Translations under genes and position numbers: made by a program
Shown: positions 6,953-15,079 of the stretch, one piece after another
How positions within the stretch are numbered: position 1 is the stretch's first letter
Layout: every line of letters begins with the position of its first letter
NCBI GenBank assembly: GCA_044866075.1
Contig: JBIOTQ010000018.1
Span: 1-26,232 of the forward strand
DNA length: 26,232 nucleotides
Reading direction: 5' to 3'
Source of the DNA: JBASRP01 sp044866075
Lineage (GTDB): Bacteria > Actinomycetota > AC-67
Notes under the pieces: model-generated
Seen by the model: only the letters and a program-made list of their open reading frames with translations
Databases searched by the model: none
What the model was told of the DNA's origin: nothing

Positions 6953-6989
6953 CTTATCGGCCTCCCTCCCACCCGGGTTGGCCCGATCT
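6953..6989. repeat. Dispersed GC-rich repeat, copy A
   Basis: It lies between the tmk stop and the holB ATG. The plus strand begins TATCGGCCTCCCTCCCACCC and ends TTGGCCCGATC. About 31 of 36 positions match the copy at 23516-23552. The ends are imperfect inverted repeats (ATCGG and CCGAT). The minus strand carries GGGTGGGAGGGAGG, three G3 runs and a G2. Confidence 0.5.
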
Positions 6990-6996
6990 CGCGCGC

Positions 6997-8937
6997 TCAC
7001 CGCGTCGCCTCGCGCAGGAACGGCAGGATCGCGGCTTTCACCTGACGGTGGATCTCGTCCGCGGGGCCCCCCGCGTCGATCACCGAGAAGCGGCTCGGGA
7101 ACGAGCGCGCCAGGTGCAGGTAGGCCTCGCCGACCTTGCGGTGGAACGCGATGTCCTCCTGCTCCATGCGATCCGGGTCGCCCTTCGTGCGCGACAGGCC
7201 GATCTCGGGATCGAGGTGCAGCAGGATGACGAGGTCGGGCAGCGTCTCGTCGGTCCCCCAAACGTTGAGCCGTAGCACGTCCTCCTCGCCGAGGCCGCGC
7301 GCGATCCCCTGATAGGCCAGCGACGAGTCGAGATAGCGATCGCACAGGACGACCTTGCCGGCCTCGAGCGCGGGACGGACGACCTCCGCGACGTGCTGCG
7401 CGCGGCTCGCGGCGTACAGAAGCGCCTCGGTCTTCGGGTCCATCTCCTTCGCGCCGGCGTCGAGGACGATGCCTCGGATCCGCTCGGCGATCGGCGTTCC
7501 TCCGGGTTCGCGGGTCACGACGACGTTGTGCCCCTGGTTCGTCAGCTCTTCGTAGAGCAGCTTCATCTGCGTCGTCTTGCCCGACCCTTCGACGCCCTCG
7601 AACACGATGAACATCCCGCCCCGCGCGCCGCCGGCGATCTTGGGTGTCGTGTGGAACTGCAGCCCGCTCAGCCGCCCGCGGATCTTCGTGAGCTTCGGGC
7701 CGCGCATCGCGCGCAAGGCTTGCAGGCCGGCGATCATCAGGAACACGCCTCCGGCCGCGAGGACGATGCGGATCCCGGCGAGGTCGAGGACGTTTGATCC
7801 GATGTCGACGGTGTGGTCGCCGATCGCCCCGGCCAGGAGCGGCCATCCGCCGAGCGCAACGAAGAGCGACAGCATGATGCCCGTGTAGAGCGTGGCGAAC
7901 GTTCGCCCGCGCAATCGGTCCTCGACGCGTTCCTGGAGCAAGGTGAAGATCGTGACCCAGGCGACGCCGGCACCGAACCCGATGAAGACCGTTCCGGCGA
8001 TCGCCGGCGCCATCGAGGTCATCGCCGACACGATGATGACCGCGCCGCCCGACACGATGAGGCCGATCGGGAAGATGCGTTCGCGGGGAACGCGCCGCGC
8101 GATGGCGCCCGCTGTGATCATCCCGCCCACGAGCCCGATTCCGACCGCCACGATGAGAGCGCCCCACGCGGCCGCGTTGGCAGCCTTCGTCCCGTGGACG
8201 ACGCGTTGGGCGAAGATCGGCCCGAGAGAGATCACGGCGCCGCCACCGGTGAATGCGATCCACGCGCCCATGACGAGCGTCCGCACGGTGCGATCGGACC
8301 GCACGAACCGGAGGCCTTCGGCGAAATCGTGGAATGCGTGTCGCGCTGTGAACTCGGTGCGCGCACGCTTCGCTTTCATCAGGTGCCGCGGGAACGTCGC
8401 GACCATGGCCGCGGAGAAGAGGAACGATGCGGCGTCGAGGAAGAACGCCAGCGAGTTCGGCTGCCGGCGCAGGACCTCGAGCGCGTCGATGCGCCCAAGG
8501 AGCCCGGCCAGTCCTGCCATCGCGGCCACGAGAGCGCCGGCGATCGGGAACGTGCCGTAGGTCGTGATGAGCGACAATTGGTTCGCGGTCATGAGCTCGT
8601 CCCGCTCGACGAGGTTCGGCAAGGTGGCTTCTTTGGCCGGCGACCAAAGCAACGTGAGGACCTCCATCACCGCCGAGATCAAGAAGAGCGCCCAGAGGTG
8701 GCGGATCCACGGGATCGACGCGATCAGCCCGGCGCGGGCGAGGTCGGCCGTGATCATCAAGCGCCGGCGGTCGAAGCGGTCGGCAAGCACACCGGCGAAC
8801 GGGCCGAAGAACAATCCCGGAACGACGCGGAAGAGGAGCACGCCGCCGACCGCGAACTCCGAGTTTTCCCCGCCGGACAGCTGCTGGACGAAGATCGTCA
8901 GCGCGAAGACGCCCAGCCAATCGCCCATGCTGGACAC
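6997..8937 (-). CDS. tmk: Fusion of MFS-type membrane domain and thymidylate kinase
   Basis: At least 646 residues. Residues 1-415 are a major-facilitator-like domain with about 10-12 helices and the motif GVLADRFDRRRLM (49-61) between helices 2 and 3. Residues 442-646 are a complete dTMP kinase that makes dTDP from dTMP and ATP: P-loop FEGVEGSGKTT (446-456), REPGG (476-480), DRYLDSSLAYQG (533-544) and the lid DPDRMEQED (587-595). A similar MFS-TMK fusion beside topA occurs in Streptomyces, as I recall. The only standard start near the N-terminus is GTG 8937, which would cut the first helix. MFS-like sequence (LLKSRYFRRLW) continues upstream in frame to about 9048, so the real N-terminus is probably further upstream. 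It sits between topA and holB. Confidence 0.9.
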   Translation of the reverse strand: MSSMGDWLGVFALTIFVQQLSGGENSEFAVGGVLLFRVVPGLFFGPFAGVLADRFDRRRLMITADLARAGLIASIPWIRHLWALFLISAVMEVLTLLWSPAKEATLPNLVERDELMTANQLSLITTYGTFPIAGALVAAMAGLAGLLGRIDALEVLRRQPNSLAFFLDAASFLFSAAMVATFPRHLMKAKRARTEFTARHAFHDFAEGLRFVRSDRTVRTLVMGAWIAFTGGGAVISLGPIFAQRVVHGTKAANAAAWGALIVAVGIGLVGGMITAGAIARRVPRERIFPIGLIVSGGAVIIVSAMTSMAPAIAGTVFIGFGAGVAWVTIFTLLQERVEDRLRGRTFATLYTGIMLSLFVALGGWPLLAGAIGDHTVDIGSNVLDLAGIRIVLAAGGVFLMIAGLQALRAMRGPKLTKIRGRLSGLQFHTTPKIAGGARGGMFIVFEGVEGSGKTTQMKLLYEELTNQGHNVVVTREPGGTPIAERIRGIVLDAGAKEMDPKTEALLYAASRAQHVAEVVRPALEAGKVVLCDRYLDSSLAYQGIARGLGEEDVLRLNVWGTDETLPDLVILLHLDPEIGLSRTKGDPDRMEQEDIAFHRKVGEAYLHLARSFPSRFSVIDAGGPADEIHRQVKAAILPFLREATR

Positions 8938-9045
8938 CGTGGTGACTGCCCAGAGCCGGCGGAAGTAACGGCTCTTGAGGAGCGAGAATAAGGAGGACGG
9001 CTTCTCGCTCGGCGGAACGATGGCTCGCGTCGAGGACGACTCGGT

Positions 9046-9064
9046 GATGACTAGGACCCTCCCC
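9046..9064 (-). promoter_or_regulatory. Shine-Dalgarno and possible ATC start for the MFS-TMK fusion
   Basis: On the minus strand GGGGAGGG (9064-9057) is followed 8 nt later by ATC (9048-9046), in frame with the fusion. No ATG, GTG or TTG lies in this frame between the TAG at 9103-9105 and GTG 8937. Starting here would restore a full MFS N-terminus of about 37 more residues. Confidence 0.35.
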
Positions 9065-9109
9065 GAGAAGCGCTCGGAGCGCCTCCTGCCCGGGGATTCA
9101 GACTAGCAC

Positions 9110-11443
9110 TCAGGCTTCGGAGGCCGGTGCTGCGGGGGCGCCGCCGACGCGCGTTTTCTCGAGCGCTTCGGCGGTCGCCGCCTCGATCGTCTCGCGATCG
9201 AAGGTTCTCTCGCAGCCCAAGCATTTCGCACCGGTCTCGCCGTCGGAGACGACGGGGCCCTTGCACTCGGGACAGGCGCCGATCGGCGGCTCCCAGATGG
9301 CGTAATCGCAGTCCGGGTAGCGATTACAGGACCAGAAGGCCTTGCGCCGCTTGGTGCGCTTCTTGACGACACGACCTTGCTTGCACTTGGGGCAGACGAT
9401 CTCGGGCCCCTCGACCTCGTCGAGGTTCTTCGTCCCCTTGCACTTCGGGTAGTCCTGGCATCCCAGGAACGGCCCGAAGCGACCGCTGCGCTTCAGCATC
9501 GGCTTACCGCAGATCGGGCACGGGATGTCGGTCATCTCGGGCTCGGCGCGCGAGGGCTTCGGCGTCCCGTCCGGACCCGTCTCCTCGATCGCCATGCGCG
9601 CCTTGCAGTCGGGGAACCGCTCGCACGACAGGAACCAACCGTACCGGCCCCACGTCTTCTTCATCTTGGCGCCGGTCTCGGCGCCGCACTCGGGGCACGT
9701 GATGTCCGTCGTCTCTTGAGGTCTTTCGGCCTTCTCCTCGGCGCGTTCCGCGATCTCCGATACCTCGTCGAAGAACACCTTGACGATCGGCTCCCACTGA
9801 AGCTCGCCCTCGGCGATCTTGTCGAGCTCCTCTTCCATCTCTGCGGTGAACCCGAGGTCGACGACCTTCGGGTAGACGTCCGAGAGGAAGTCGCACACGA
9901 CGAAGCCGAGATCGGTCGGCGACAGCCGCTTCCGTTCCGCGTGCACGTACTTGCGGTCGTGCAGCGTCGACATGATCGACGCGTACGTCGATGGACGGCC
10001 GATGCCGAGTTCCTCGAGCGCCTTCACGAGAGACGCTTCCGTGTACCGCGGCGGCGGCTCGGTGAAGTGCTGCACCGGCTCGATGCCTTGCAGCGTCAGC
10101 ACTTGACCCTCGGCGAGGTCGGGAAGCGCGCCCTCCTGATCCTCGTCGCCGGTCGGGTCGTCGCGACCTTCGGTGTAGACGCGCATGAATCCGTCGAAGC
10201 GCACCGTCTGCCCGCTCGCCCGGAAGGTGTGGTCCGCGGCGGCGATGTCGACCGACACCGCGTCGAAGATCGCCTGCGCCATCTGCGAGGCCACCGCGCG
10301 CTGCCAGATCAGGGTGTAGAGACGGATCTGGTCCTTGTCGAGGAAGCGCGACAGCGAGTCGGGGTCGCGGGGGGCCTCGGTCGGACGGATCGCCTCGTGG
10401 GCCTCCTGCGCGCGCGTCGCCTTCGACTTGTAGCGGCGCGGCTTGTCGAGCCCGTACTCCTTGCCGTAGCGATCGCGAACCAGGTCGCCCAGCTCGTGCA
10501 GCGCTTGCTCGGCGACGTGGGGCGAATCCGTTCGCATGTACGTGATGAGACCGACGGAGCCCTCGTCGCCGATCTCGATCCCTTCGTAGAGTTGCTGCGC
10601 CACCGCCATCGTCTTCTTCGCCGAGAAGCCGAGCTTACGCGCGGCCTCCTGCTGCAGCGTCGAGGTGATGAACGGTGGCGCCGGGTTGCGGCGGCGCTCC
10701 TGCCGCTTGACCTGCGCGACGCGCCACTCCGCTTCCTTGACCGCGTCCACCAGCGCTCGCGCCGACGTCTCGTCCGGCAGCGCGAACTTCTCTTTCTCGA
10801 GGAAGGGGTAGCGCGCGCCGAACTTCGACTTGTCCTCGGTGGCGAGGGCGGCCTCGATCGTCCAGTACTCCTGCGGCTTGAAGGCTTGGATCTCGCGCTC
10901 GCGGTCGACGACCAGCCGCAACGCCGCCGACTGCACACGCCCGGCCGATATGCCGCTGCGCACCTTCCGCCAGAGAACCGGCGAGATGCGGTAACCCACG
11001 ATGCGGTCGACCGCGCGTCGCGCCTGCTGCGCGTTGACGAGGTTGTCGTCGATGTCGCGGGGGTTGGCGAAGGCTTCGCGCACGGCGGTCTGGGTGATCT
11101 CGGTGAACGTCACACGCCGCGCGCGGTCCTTCGTCAGCTTGGCGGCGTCGGCGATGTGCCACGCGATGGCCTCGCCCTCGCGGTCGGGGTCGGTCGCAAG
11201 GAAGACCTGCGGGGCATCCTTCGCATCGCGTTTGAGTTCGCTGATGAACTTCTTGGCCTTCGTTATAACGGCGTAGGTGAGCTTCACGCCGCCGTTGACC
11301 TCGACGCCGAGCCCGGTCTTCGTGGACTTGGGGAGGTCGCGGACGTGACCCATCGAGGCGCGGACCGTGTAGTCCGAGCCGAGGTACTTGCCGATCGTCT
11401 TCGCCTTGGTGGGCGACTCGACGACGACGATGTTTTTCGCCAT
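9110..11443 (-). CDS. topA: DNA topoisomerase I
   Basis: 777 residues. This type IA enzyme relaxes negative supercoils by cutting one strand through a tyrosine. The Toprim domain has E9 (VESPTKAKTIGKYL) and DPDREGEAIAWH (85-96). The active-site tyrosine is Y302 in TYMRTDS (301-307). The C-terminus has four zinc-ribbon repeats: C583/586/607/613, C642/645/662/668, C684/687/706/712 and C724/727/741/744, the last without the Tyr-Pro signature. The ATG at 11443 has no Shine-Dalgarno, so a leaderless or very short-leader mRNA is possible. It is divergent from dedA and upstream of the tmk fusion, 4 nt from that gene's stop-delimited open frame. Confidence 0.97.
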   Translation of the reverse strand: MAKNIVVVESPTKAKTIGKYLGSDYTVRASMGHVRDLPKSTKTGLGVEVNGGVKLTYAVITKAKKFISELKRDAKDAPQVFLATDPDREGEAIAWHIADAAKLTKDRARRVTFTEITQTAVREAFANPRDIDDNLVNAQQARRAVDRIVGYRISPVLWRKVRSGISAGRVQSAALRLVVDREREIQAFKPQEYWTIEAALATEDKSKFGARYPFLEKEKFALPDETSARALVDAVKEAEWRVAQVKRQERRRNPAPPFITSTLQQEAARKLGFSAKKTMAVAQQLYEGIEIGDEGSVGLITYMRTDSPHVAEQALHELGDLVRDRYGKEYGLDKPRRYKSKATRAQEAHEAIRPTEAPRDPDSLSRFLDKDQIRLYTLIWQRAVASQMAQAIFDAVSVDIAAADHTFRASGQTVRFDGFMRVYTEGRDDPTGDEDQEGALPDLAEGQVLTLQGIEPVQHFTEPPPRYTEASLVKALEELGIGRPSTYASIMSTLHDRKYVHAERKRLSPTDLGFVVCDFLSDVYPKVVDLGFTAEMEEELDKIAEGELQWEPIVKVFFDEVSEIAERAEEKAERPQETTDITCPECGAETGAKMKKTWGRYGWFLSCERFPDCKARMAIEETGPDGTPKPSRAEPEMTDIPCPICGKPMLKRSGRFGPFLGCQDYPKCKGTKNLDEVEGPEIVCPKCKQGRVVKKRTKRRKAFWSCNRYPDCDYAIWEPPIGACPECKGPVVSDGETGAKCLGCERTFDRETIEAATAEALEKTRVGGAPAAPASEA

Positions 11444-11586
11444 AGGAGGACCTAGGGGAAGTCGACGTGGGTTCGGAGGAACCCCTTACGGGGCGGGGCT
11501 TGTAGCGCCGCCGTCGGGGCCGTGTCAACTAGCAAGGCCACGACCTGCGCAAATAACGCCGGCTCCGTCGCTATCATTCCCGGGCC
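11444..11586. promoter_or_regulatory. Divergent promoter region topA / dedA
   Basis: 143 bp between the two start codons. On the plus strand TATCAT (11572-11577) is a good -10 box 9 nt before the dedA GTG, but no clear -35 is seen. That spacing would fit a leaderless dedA mRNA. I see no strong promoter for topA by eye. Confidence 0.35.
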
Positions 11587-12201
11587 GTGGAAGCCTTCAT
11601 CGAGGGGTTCGCGAAACACGGGTACCTCGCCGTGTTCGTGCTGATGCTGCTCGAGTCGGCCTGCATCCCGATCCCTTCCGAGGTCACCATGCTGTTCGCG
11701 GGGTTCCTCGCCTCGCCCGATCATCCAACCGACGCCGTACAGCTGAACTTCGTCGTCGTGGCGCTGATGGGCGTCCTCGGGAACGTCGTGGGGTCGTGGC
11801 TTGCGTACGGGGTCGGCCGCGCCGTCGGGAGGTCGCCGCTCGACCGCTGGGGCAAGTACATCGGCATCCGGTCGCACGACATCGACAAGGCCGAGCGCTG
11901 GTGGGCCAAGCGCGGGACAGCGGCCGTCTTCTTCTCGCGCATGCTGCCCGTGATCCGCACCTTCATCTCTCTGCCGGCCGGAATCGAGCGCATGCCGTTC
12001 GGCCGGTTCACGCTCTACACGGCGGTCGGGTGCGTGCCGTGGGTCTTCGCGCTGACAGGCGTCGGCTATGCGCTCGGTCAAAGCTGGGACTCGATCCTCG
12101 GTTCGTTCCGCGTCGCGTCGTACGTGATCGCGGCTCTGGTCGTGGCCGGGCTCGCCGCATATTTCATCCGGCGCCGGCGGGCGCAGGATCAGACGGGCTG
12201 A
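11587..12201 (+). CDS. DedA/VTT-family membrane protein
   Basis: 204 residues. E23 in LLESACIPIPSE and the block FFSRMLPVIRTFISLPAG (115-132), then M136, match the DedA signature; the two re-entrant loops of this fold carry these charged residues. Family members help keep envelope integrity, and some are reported to flip undecaprenyl phosphate or phospholipids, with proton-motive-force dependence. Hydrophobic helices lie at about 13-41, 55-80, 142-165 and 175-195, with a basic tail RRRR. The start is a GTG at 11587 with no Shine-Dalgarno but a -10 box 9 nt upstream. The 3' end overlaps the convergent gene by 38 bp. Confidence 0.92.
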   Translation: MEAFIEGFAKHGYLAVFVLMLLESACIPIPSEVTMLFAGFLASPDHPTDAVQLNFVVVALMGVLGNVVGSWLAYGVGRAVGRSPLDRWGKYIGIRSHDIDKAERWWAKRGTAAVFFSRMLPVIRTFISLPAGIERMPFGRFTLYTAVGCVPWVFALTGVGYALGQSWDSILGSFRVASYVIAALVVAGLAAYFIRRRRAQDQTG

Positions 12202-13912
12202 GTCCGTCCTCCCCCTCTGACGCCGTCACGGTCATCCACGCAGCGGCCGCGGCAACGAGCATCACGGCGCCCGAGTAGAAGCCGGAGTCCTCCAGCACGA
12301 GGGAGGAGAGCGCCATCGCCGAGCCGGCCCAGGCCGCGATCCGACCGCGGCGCGGCGCTCCCGATTTAGCTCCCCAAACCATCAAGGAAGCGATCACGGC
12401 GAGCATCATCGCGACCAGAAGGAACCCCGTTCCTACGGGGAACGACTTGATCAAGTCCAGGTTCAGGCGCAGCCGGGCCTCGACGAAATCGACCAGCGTC
12501 GAGAACCCGCCTTCCGAGATCCGCCGCGCCGCCCGGCCGCCGTGCGATACGGGCGACGCGGAGTCGGCGAGCAACGAGAGAACGAAGGCGGCCGAGGCGA
12601 TAACGACAGAAACGAGCGCCTGCCAGAGCTCGACGTGACGCCGCGCCAAGGCAAAGACGGCGAGCGACGCACCGAACGCGATCGTCAGCACGCCGACGAA
12701 ATTCGACCCGACAGTCGGCGCGCCGATGATAACCGTGGCCACGAAGGACACGACCGCGAGGGACACCGGCTTCAGTCCGGCGAGCACGGCCCAGACCACG
12801 ACGGCCACAGCGAGGAACGACACCTCGAAGTTCTGAAGACCGGTGAAGCGCCACGAGATCAGCGGGTTCCCCCAGATCGCGGCGCCGGGCAATCCTCCGG
12901 GCCGCAAGGGCGCCACCATGACGATGAAGGCGAACCCGCCGGCGAGGCCGAGCATGAGGCGGCCCATCCCCCGCTCCGGATCTCGCAGACCCACAAATGC
13001 TGCGATCACGATCACCGCCGTGATCACGAGCGCGCGCACGGTGCCGTCGCCGCTGGGCACGAACAACGCGACGAGATAGCCGACGACGGCGATGCCCGCA
13101 GCCTGCCCGGCGCGCGACGATAGCCTTCGCCGACCCCCCGCCCTCAGCAGCAACCCGACGAAGAGTGCCCCGATCGCCAACAAAGTCGTGGAGGCGCCCA
13201 TCGTTGCGCCGAGCCCAGCACCGCGTTCGAGATGACTCGCGAGGCTGCGGATCCGATCAAGCGCCTGCGAATCGTCGTCCGCGTGGAGAGGATTGCCGAT
13301 GAAACTTTCTGTTCGCTCGATATCGAACATGTCAAGGATCGTGGCGGCGAGGTCGTATGGCGTCACGATTGCGGGCCGTCGTGCGATCCCCCCGGCGGCG
13401 ATCGCGCTCTTCTCCTTGCACGGTGCTCGTGCGCAAACCGCGATCCAGACAGGCGTCTTCTCGCCGAGACCCAGGAGAATCATCGGCCCGTCGAAGAGTT
13501 GAAGAGAGCGTCCGCTGCCGGGCTCCGCACCGACGATGGTCGCTCCTTCGAACGCTCGCGCAAGACTCGCGCGGGCCCGCGAATCAGATGCGCTCAATTC
13601 GACCCGGATTCCGGCATCGCGCAGCGCGCGGCCGAGTGAACCAGGTTCCCCGCGAACGACCGAGCGCGCGCCCGGCCGCGCGGTGGGCGCTCCGGTGCCG
13701 ATCTCCTCGACGAAACGCAGCGGATCGCGGGAGTCGGGGAAGACGCCGAGCCCGAGCGTCGCTCCGCTCCTCTCCGCATAGCGCTGCCAAGGATCTCGTT
13801 CCATGACGCCGACCCTCAGGACCGTGGAAGCATGCGCGGCAACGGGCGACACGACGACGAGGCTCGCAACACTTAGAGCGAGCGCGGCGGCGCGGGCGCG
13901 GAAAGAGGCCAT
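12164..13912 (-). CDS. Membrane protein with secreted phosphatase-like N-terminal domain
   Basis: 582 residues. A signal peptide (1 to about 28, ending VAAHAS) precedes an extracytoplasmic region (30-230). Its last part, APCKEKSAIAAGGI then TPYDLAATILDM (184-195), resembles the end of alkaline-phosphatase/sulfatase-like domains. The usual metal-binding Asp/Thr start of that fold is not evident, so the domain may be inactive. About 9-10 membrane helices follow, with GNPLISWRFTGLQN (348-361), a motif I recall from actinobacterial proteins of the same layout. No function is known to me. The ATG at 13912 starts a good signal peptide; a GTG at 13921 would add three residues. It is convergent with dedA and overlaps it by 38 bp. 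Confidence 0.75.
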   Translation of the reverse strand: MASFRARAAALALSVASLVVVSPVAAHASTVLRVGVMERDPWQRYAERSGATLGLGVFPDSRDPLRFVEEIGTGAPTARPGARSVVRGEPGSLGRALRDAGIRVELSASDSRARASLARAFEGATIVGAEPGSGRSLQLFDGPMILLGLGEKTPVWIAVCARAPCKEKSAIAAGGIARRPAIVTPYDLAATILDMFDIERTESFIGNPLHADDDSQALDRIRSLASHLERGAGLGATMGASTTLLAIGALFVGLLLRAGGRRRLSSRAGQAAGIAVVGYLVALFVPSGDGTVRALVITAVIVIAAFVGLRDPERGMGRLMLGLAGGFAFIVMVAPLRPGGLPGAAIWGNPLISWRFTGLQNFEVSFLAVAVVVWAVLAGLKPVSLAVVSFVATVIIGAPTVGSNFVGVLTIAFGASLAVFALARRHVELWQALVSVVIASAAFVLSLLADSASPVSHGGRAARRISEGGFSTLVDFVEARLRLNLDLIKSFPVGTGFLLVAMMLAVIASLMVWGAKSGAPRRGRIAAWAGSAMALSSLVLEDSGFYSGAVMLVAAAAAWMTVTASEGEDGLSPSDPAPAGAG

Positions 13913-13978
13913 CCGGCCCACGATACGCGGCGGGCCCGGCGGAGCTAGGGACCTTGGTACAGAAGTGTCCCGGGAGCC

Positions 13979-14524
13979 TCAGGCGAGGCCGATGTCGGCG
14001 GCGACCAGCTGCAAGCCCTCGATCCCGAGGCCAATGAACGTGTCGAGGTCGAGGCCGATCTCGCTGCAGGCGTGGATCTCGTCGCGATTCACGCCGGGCG
14101 CGAAGGACGACTCCTTCAGCTTCTTCTTCACGCTCGAGACCTTCATCCCGATCGCCTTCTCGGGCCGTACCAGCGCGGCGGCGACAAGCAGGCCGGCGAC
14201 GGCGTCGGCCGCGACGATCGATCGGGACATGAGGTCGGTGCGGTACTCCTCATGCGCGTGCGCCAGCACGCCGTTGACGACGGCCGCGTCGACGTCCTTC
14301 TCGCGCAGCCATGACGCAGCCAAGTGCGCGTGGCGCTCGATGTCGTCGGCCGTGATGTCCTGATCCAGATCGTGGAAGAGACCGGTTAGGGCCCAGCGTT
14401 CCTCGTCCTCACCGAAGTGCCTCGCGAGGCGACGCATGACCCCTTCAACAGAGACGAGGTGCCGAATGGTGATGTCCTTCGTGGTCTTCTCGCGTACAAG
14501 CGCTCGAGCATCCGAGATGTCCAC
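13979..14524 (-). CDS. HD-domain protein (predicted phosphohydrolase)
   Basis: 181 residues. H22 (TIRHLVSVEGVMR), the HD pair H51-D52 (GLFHDLDQD) and D107 (VAADAVAGLL) form the H...HD...D metal site of HD phosphohydrolases. HAHLAASWL (65-73) and AHAHEE (88-93) supply extra histidines, as in YqeK-type or HDIG-like single-domain proteins. The substrate is unknown. The start is a GTG at 14524 with GGGGAG 6-7 nt upstream, only 3 nt after the yjbQ stop, so the two are translationally coupled. 66 bp separate it from the next gene downstream. Confidence 0.88.
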   Translation of the reverse strand: MDISDARALVREKTTKDITIRHLVSVEGVMRRLARHFGEDEERWALTGLFHDLDQDITADDIERHAHLAASWLREKDVDAAVVNGVLAHAHEEYRTDLMSRSIVAADAVAGLLVAAALVRPEKAIGMKVSSVKKKLKESSFAPGVNRDEIHACSEIGLDLDTFIGLGIEGLQLVAADIGLA

Positions 14525-14527
14525 CGC

Positions 14528-14941
14528 TCACTCCCCGATCACCTTGACGACCAGCCGCTTGCGGCGCCGGCCGTCGAACTCCGCGTAGAAGACCTGCTGC
14601 CACGGCCCCAGGTCGAGTGCTCCCTTCGTTATGGGCAGCACGACCTGGAATCCGGTGAGCATGTTCTTGAGGTGGGCGTCGCCGTTCGTCTCACCCGTTT
14701 CGTGGTGGCGGTAGTCCGCGCCCTGTGGAGCGACCCGCTCGAGCATCGCAGTCAGGTCGTCGCGGAAGCCGGGCTCGTCGTCGTTGACGTAGACGCCGGC
14801 CGTGATATGCATGGCCGAGACGAGGCAGAGGCCCTCGCGGACGCCGCTCTTCCCGACGGCGTCGGCGACCTGGTCGGTGATGTTGATGTACTCGCGCTCC
14901 TGCTTGGTGTTGAAGGTCACGTATTCGGTGTGCGATCGCAT
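14528..14941 (-). CDS. yjbQ: YjbQ / UPF0047 family protein
   Basis: 137 residues, the normal length. Conserved blocks are AMHITAGVYVNDDEPGFRDDL (43-63), HHETGETNGDAHLKNML (79-95), TKGALDLGPWQQVFYAEFDG (105-124) and the basic end RRRKRLVVKV. These His, Asn and Glu residues define UPF0047, for which a weak thiamine-phosphate-synthase activity was reported in E. coli YjbQ; its physiological role is unclear. The ATG at 14941 has GGAGGAGGTG 9 nt upstream. A GGGTGGGTGGGTGGG tract lies 52-66 nt upstream on the coding strand. Confidence 0.93.
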   Translation of the reverse strand: MRSHTEYVTFNTKQEREYINITDQVADAVGKSGVREGLCLVSAMHITAGVYVNDDEPGFRDDLTAMLERVAPQGADYRHHETGETNGDAHLKNMLTGFQVVLPITKGALDLGPWQQVFYAEFDGRRRKRLVVKVIGE

Positions 14942-14992
14942 CTGGAACAGCACCTCCTCCTTTCGGCCGATGATAACCAGGCTTCGATTCCA

Positions 14993-15007
14993 CCCACCCA
15001 CCCACCC
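14993..15007 (-). promoter_or_regulatory. Perfect G-quadruplex motif upstream of yjbQ
   Basis: On the minus strand the sequence is GGGTGGGTGGGTGGG: four G3 runs with single-T loops, a form known to give very stable parallel quadruplexes. It lies 52-66 nt upstream of the yjbQ ATG on its coding strand, and 73 nt before the ATG of the divergent transporter. It could act in DNA or in the yjbQ leader RNA. Confidence 0.7.
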
Positions 15008-15079
15008 AAGATGCGATTGGCCCCGGCGTCCGGACGGCCGCATGATGCAGATGATGGTCAACGCCCCGCAGAACGCCTG

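Noticed and set aside
6951..6959. GCCGATAA, a perfect sigma-28 (FliA/WhiG) -10 box, on the minus strand
   Set aside because: No TAAA-type -35 at the right distance, no motility gene nearby, and the sequence is part of the dispersed repeat.
5801..8920. A 1039-codon open frame running from holB back through the tmk fusion
   Set aside because: Only the part from 6931 downward has holB similarity. The rest is an Arg/Pro-rich shadow of the MFS-TMK gene in another frame, caused by high GC.
7813..8991. A 392-codon plus-strand open frame opposite the MFS domain
   Set aside because: Very high in Arg, Glu, Asp and His with no hydrophobic core; antisense shadow.
9377..11455. A 692-codon plus-strand open frame opposite topA
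   Set aside because: It is antisense to a certain gene, rich in Leu/Arg/Val/Asp with no recognisable domain; typical high-GC antisense shadow.
14942..15079. A c-di-AMP (ydaO-type) riboswitch upstream of the KimA-like gene
   Set aside because: I looked for the conserved ydaO core because KimA in Bacillus is controlled this way. Nothing resembling it is present here or in 19541-19814.
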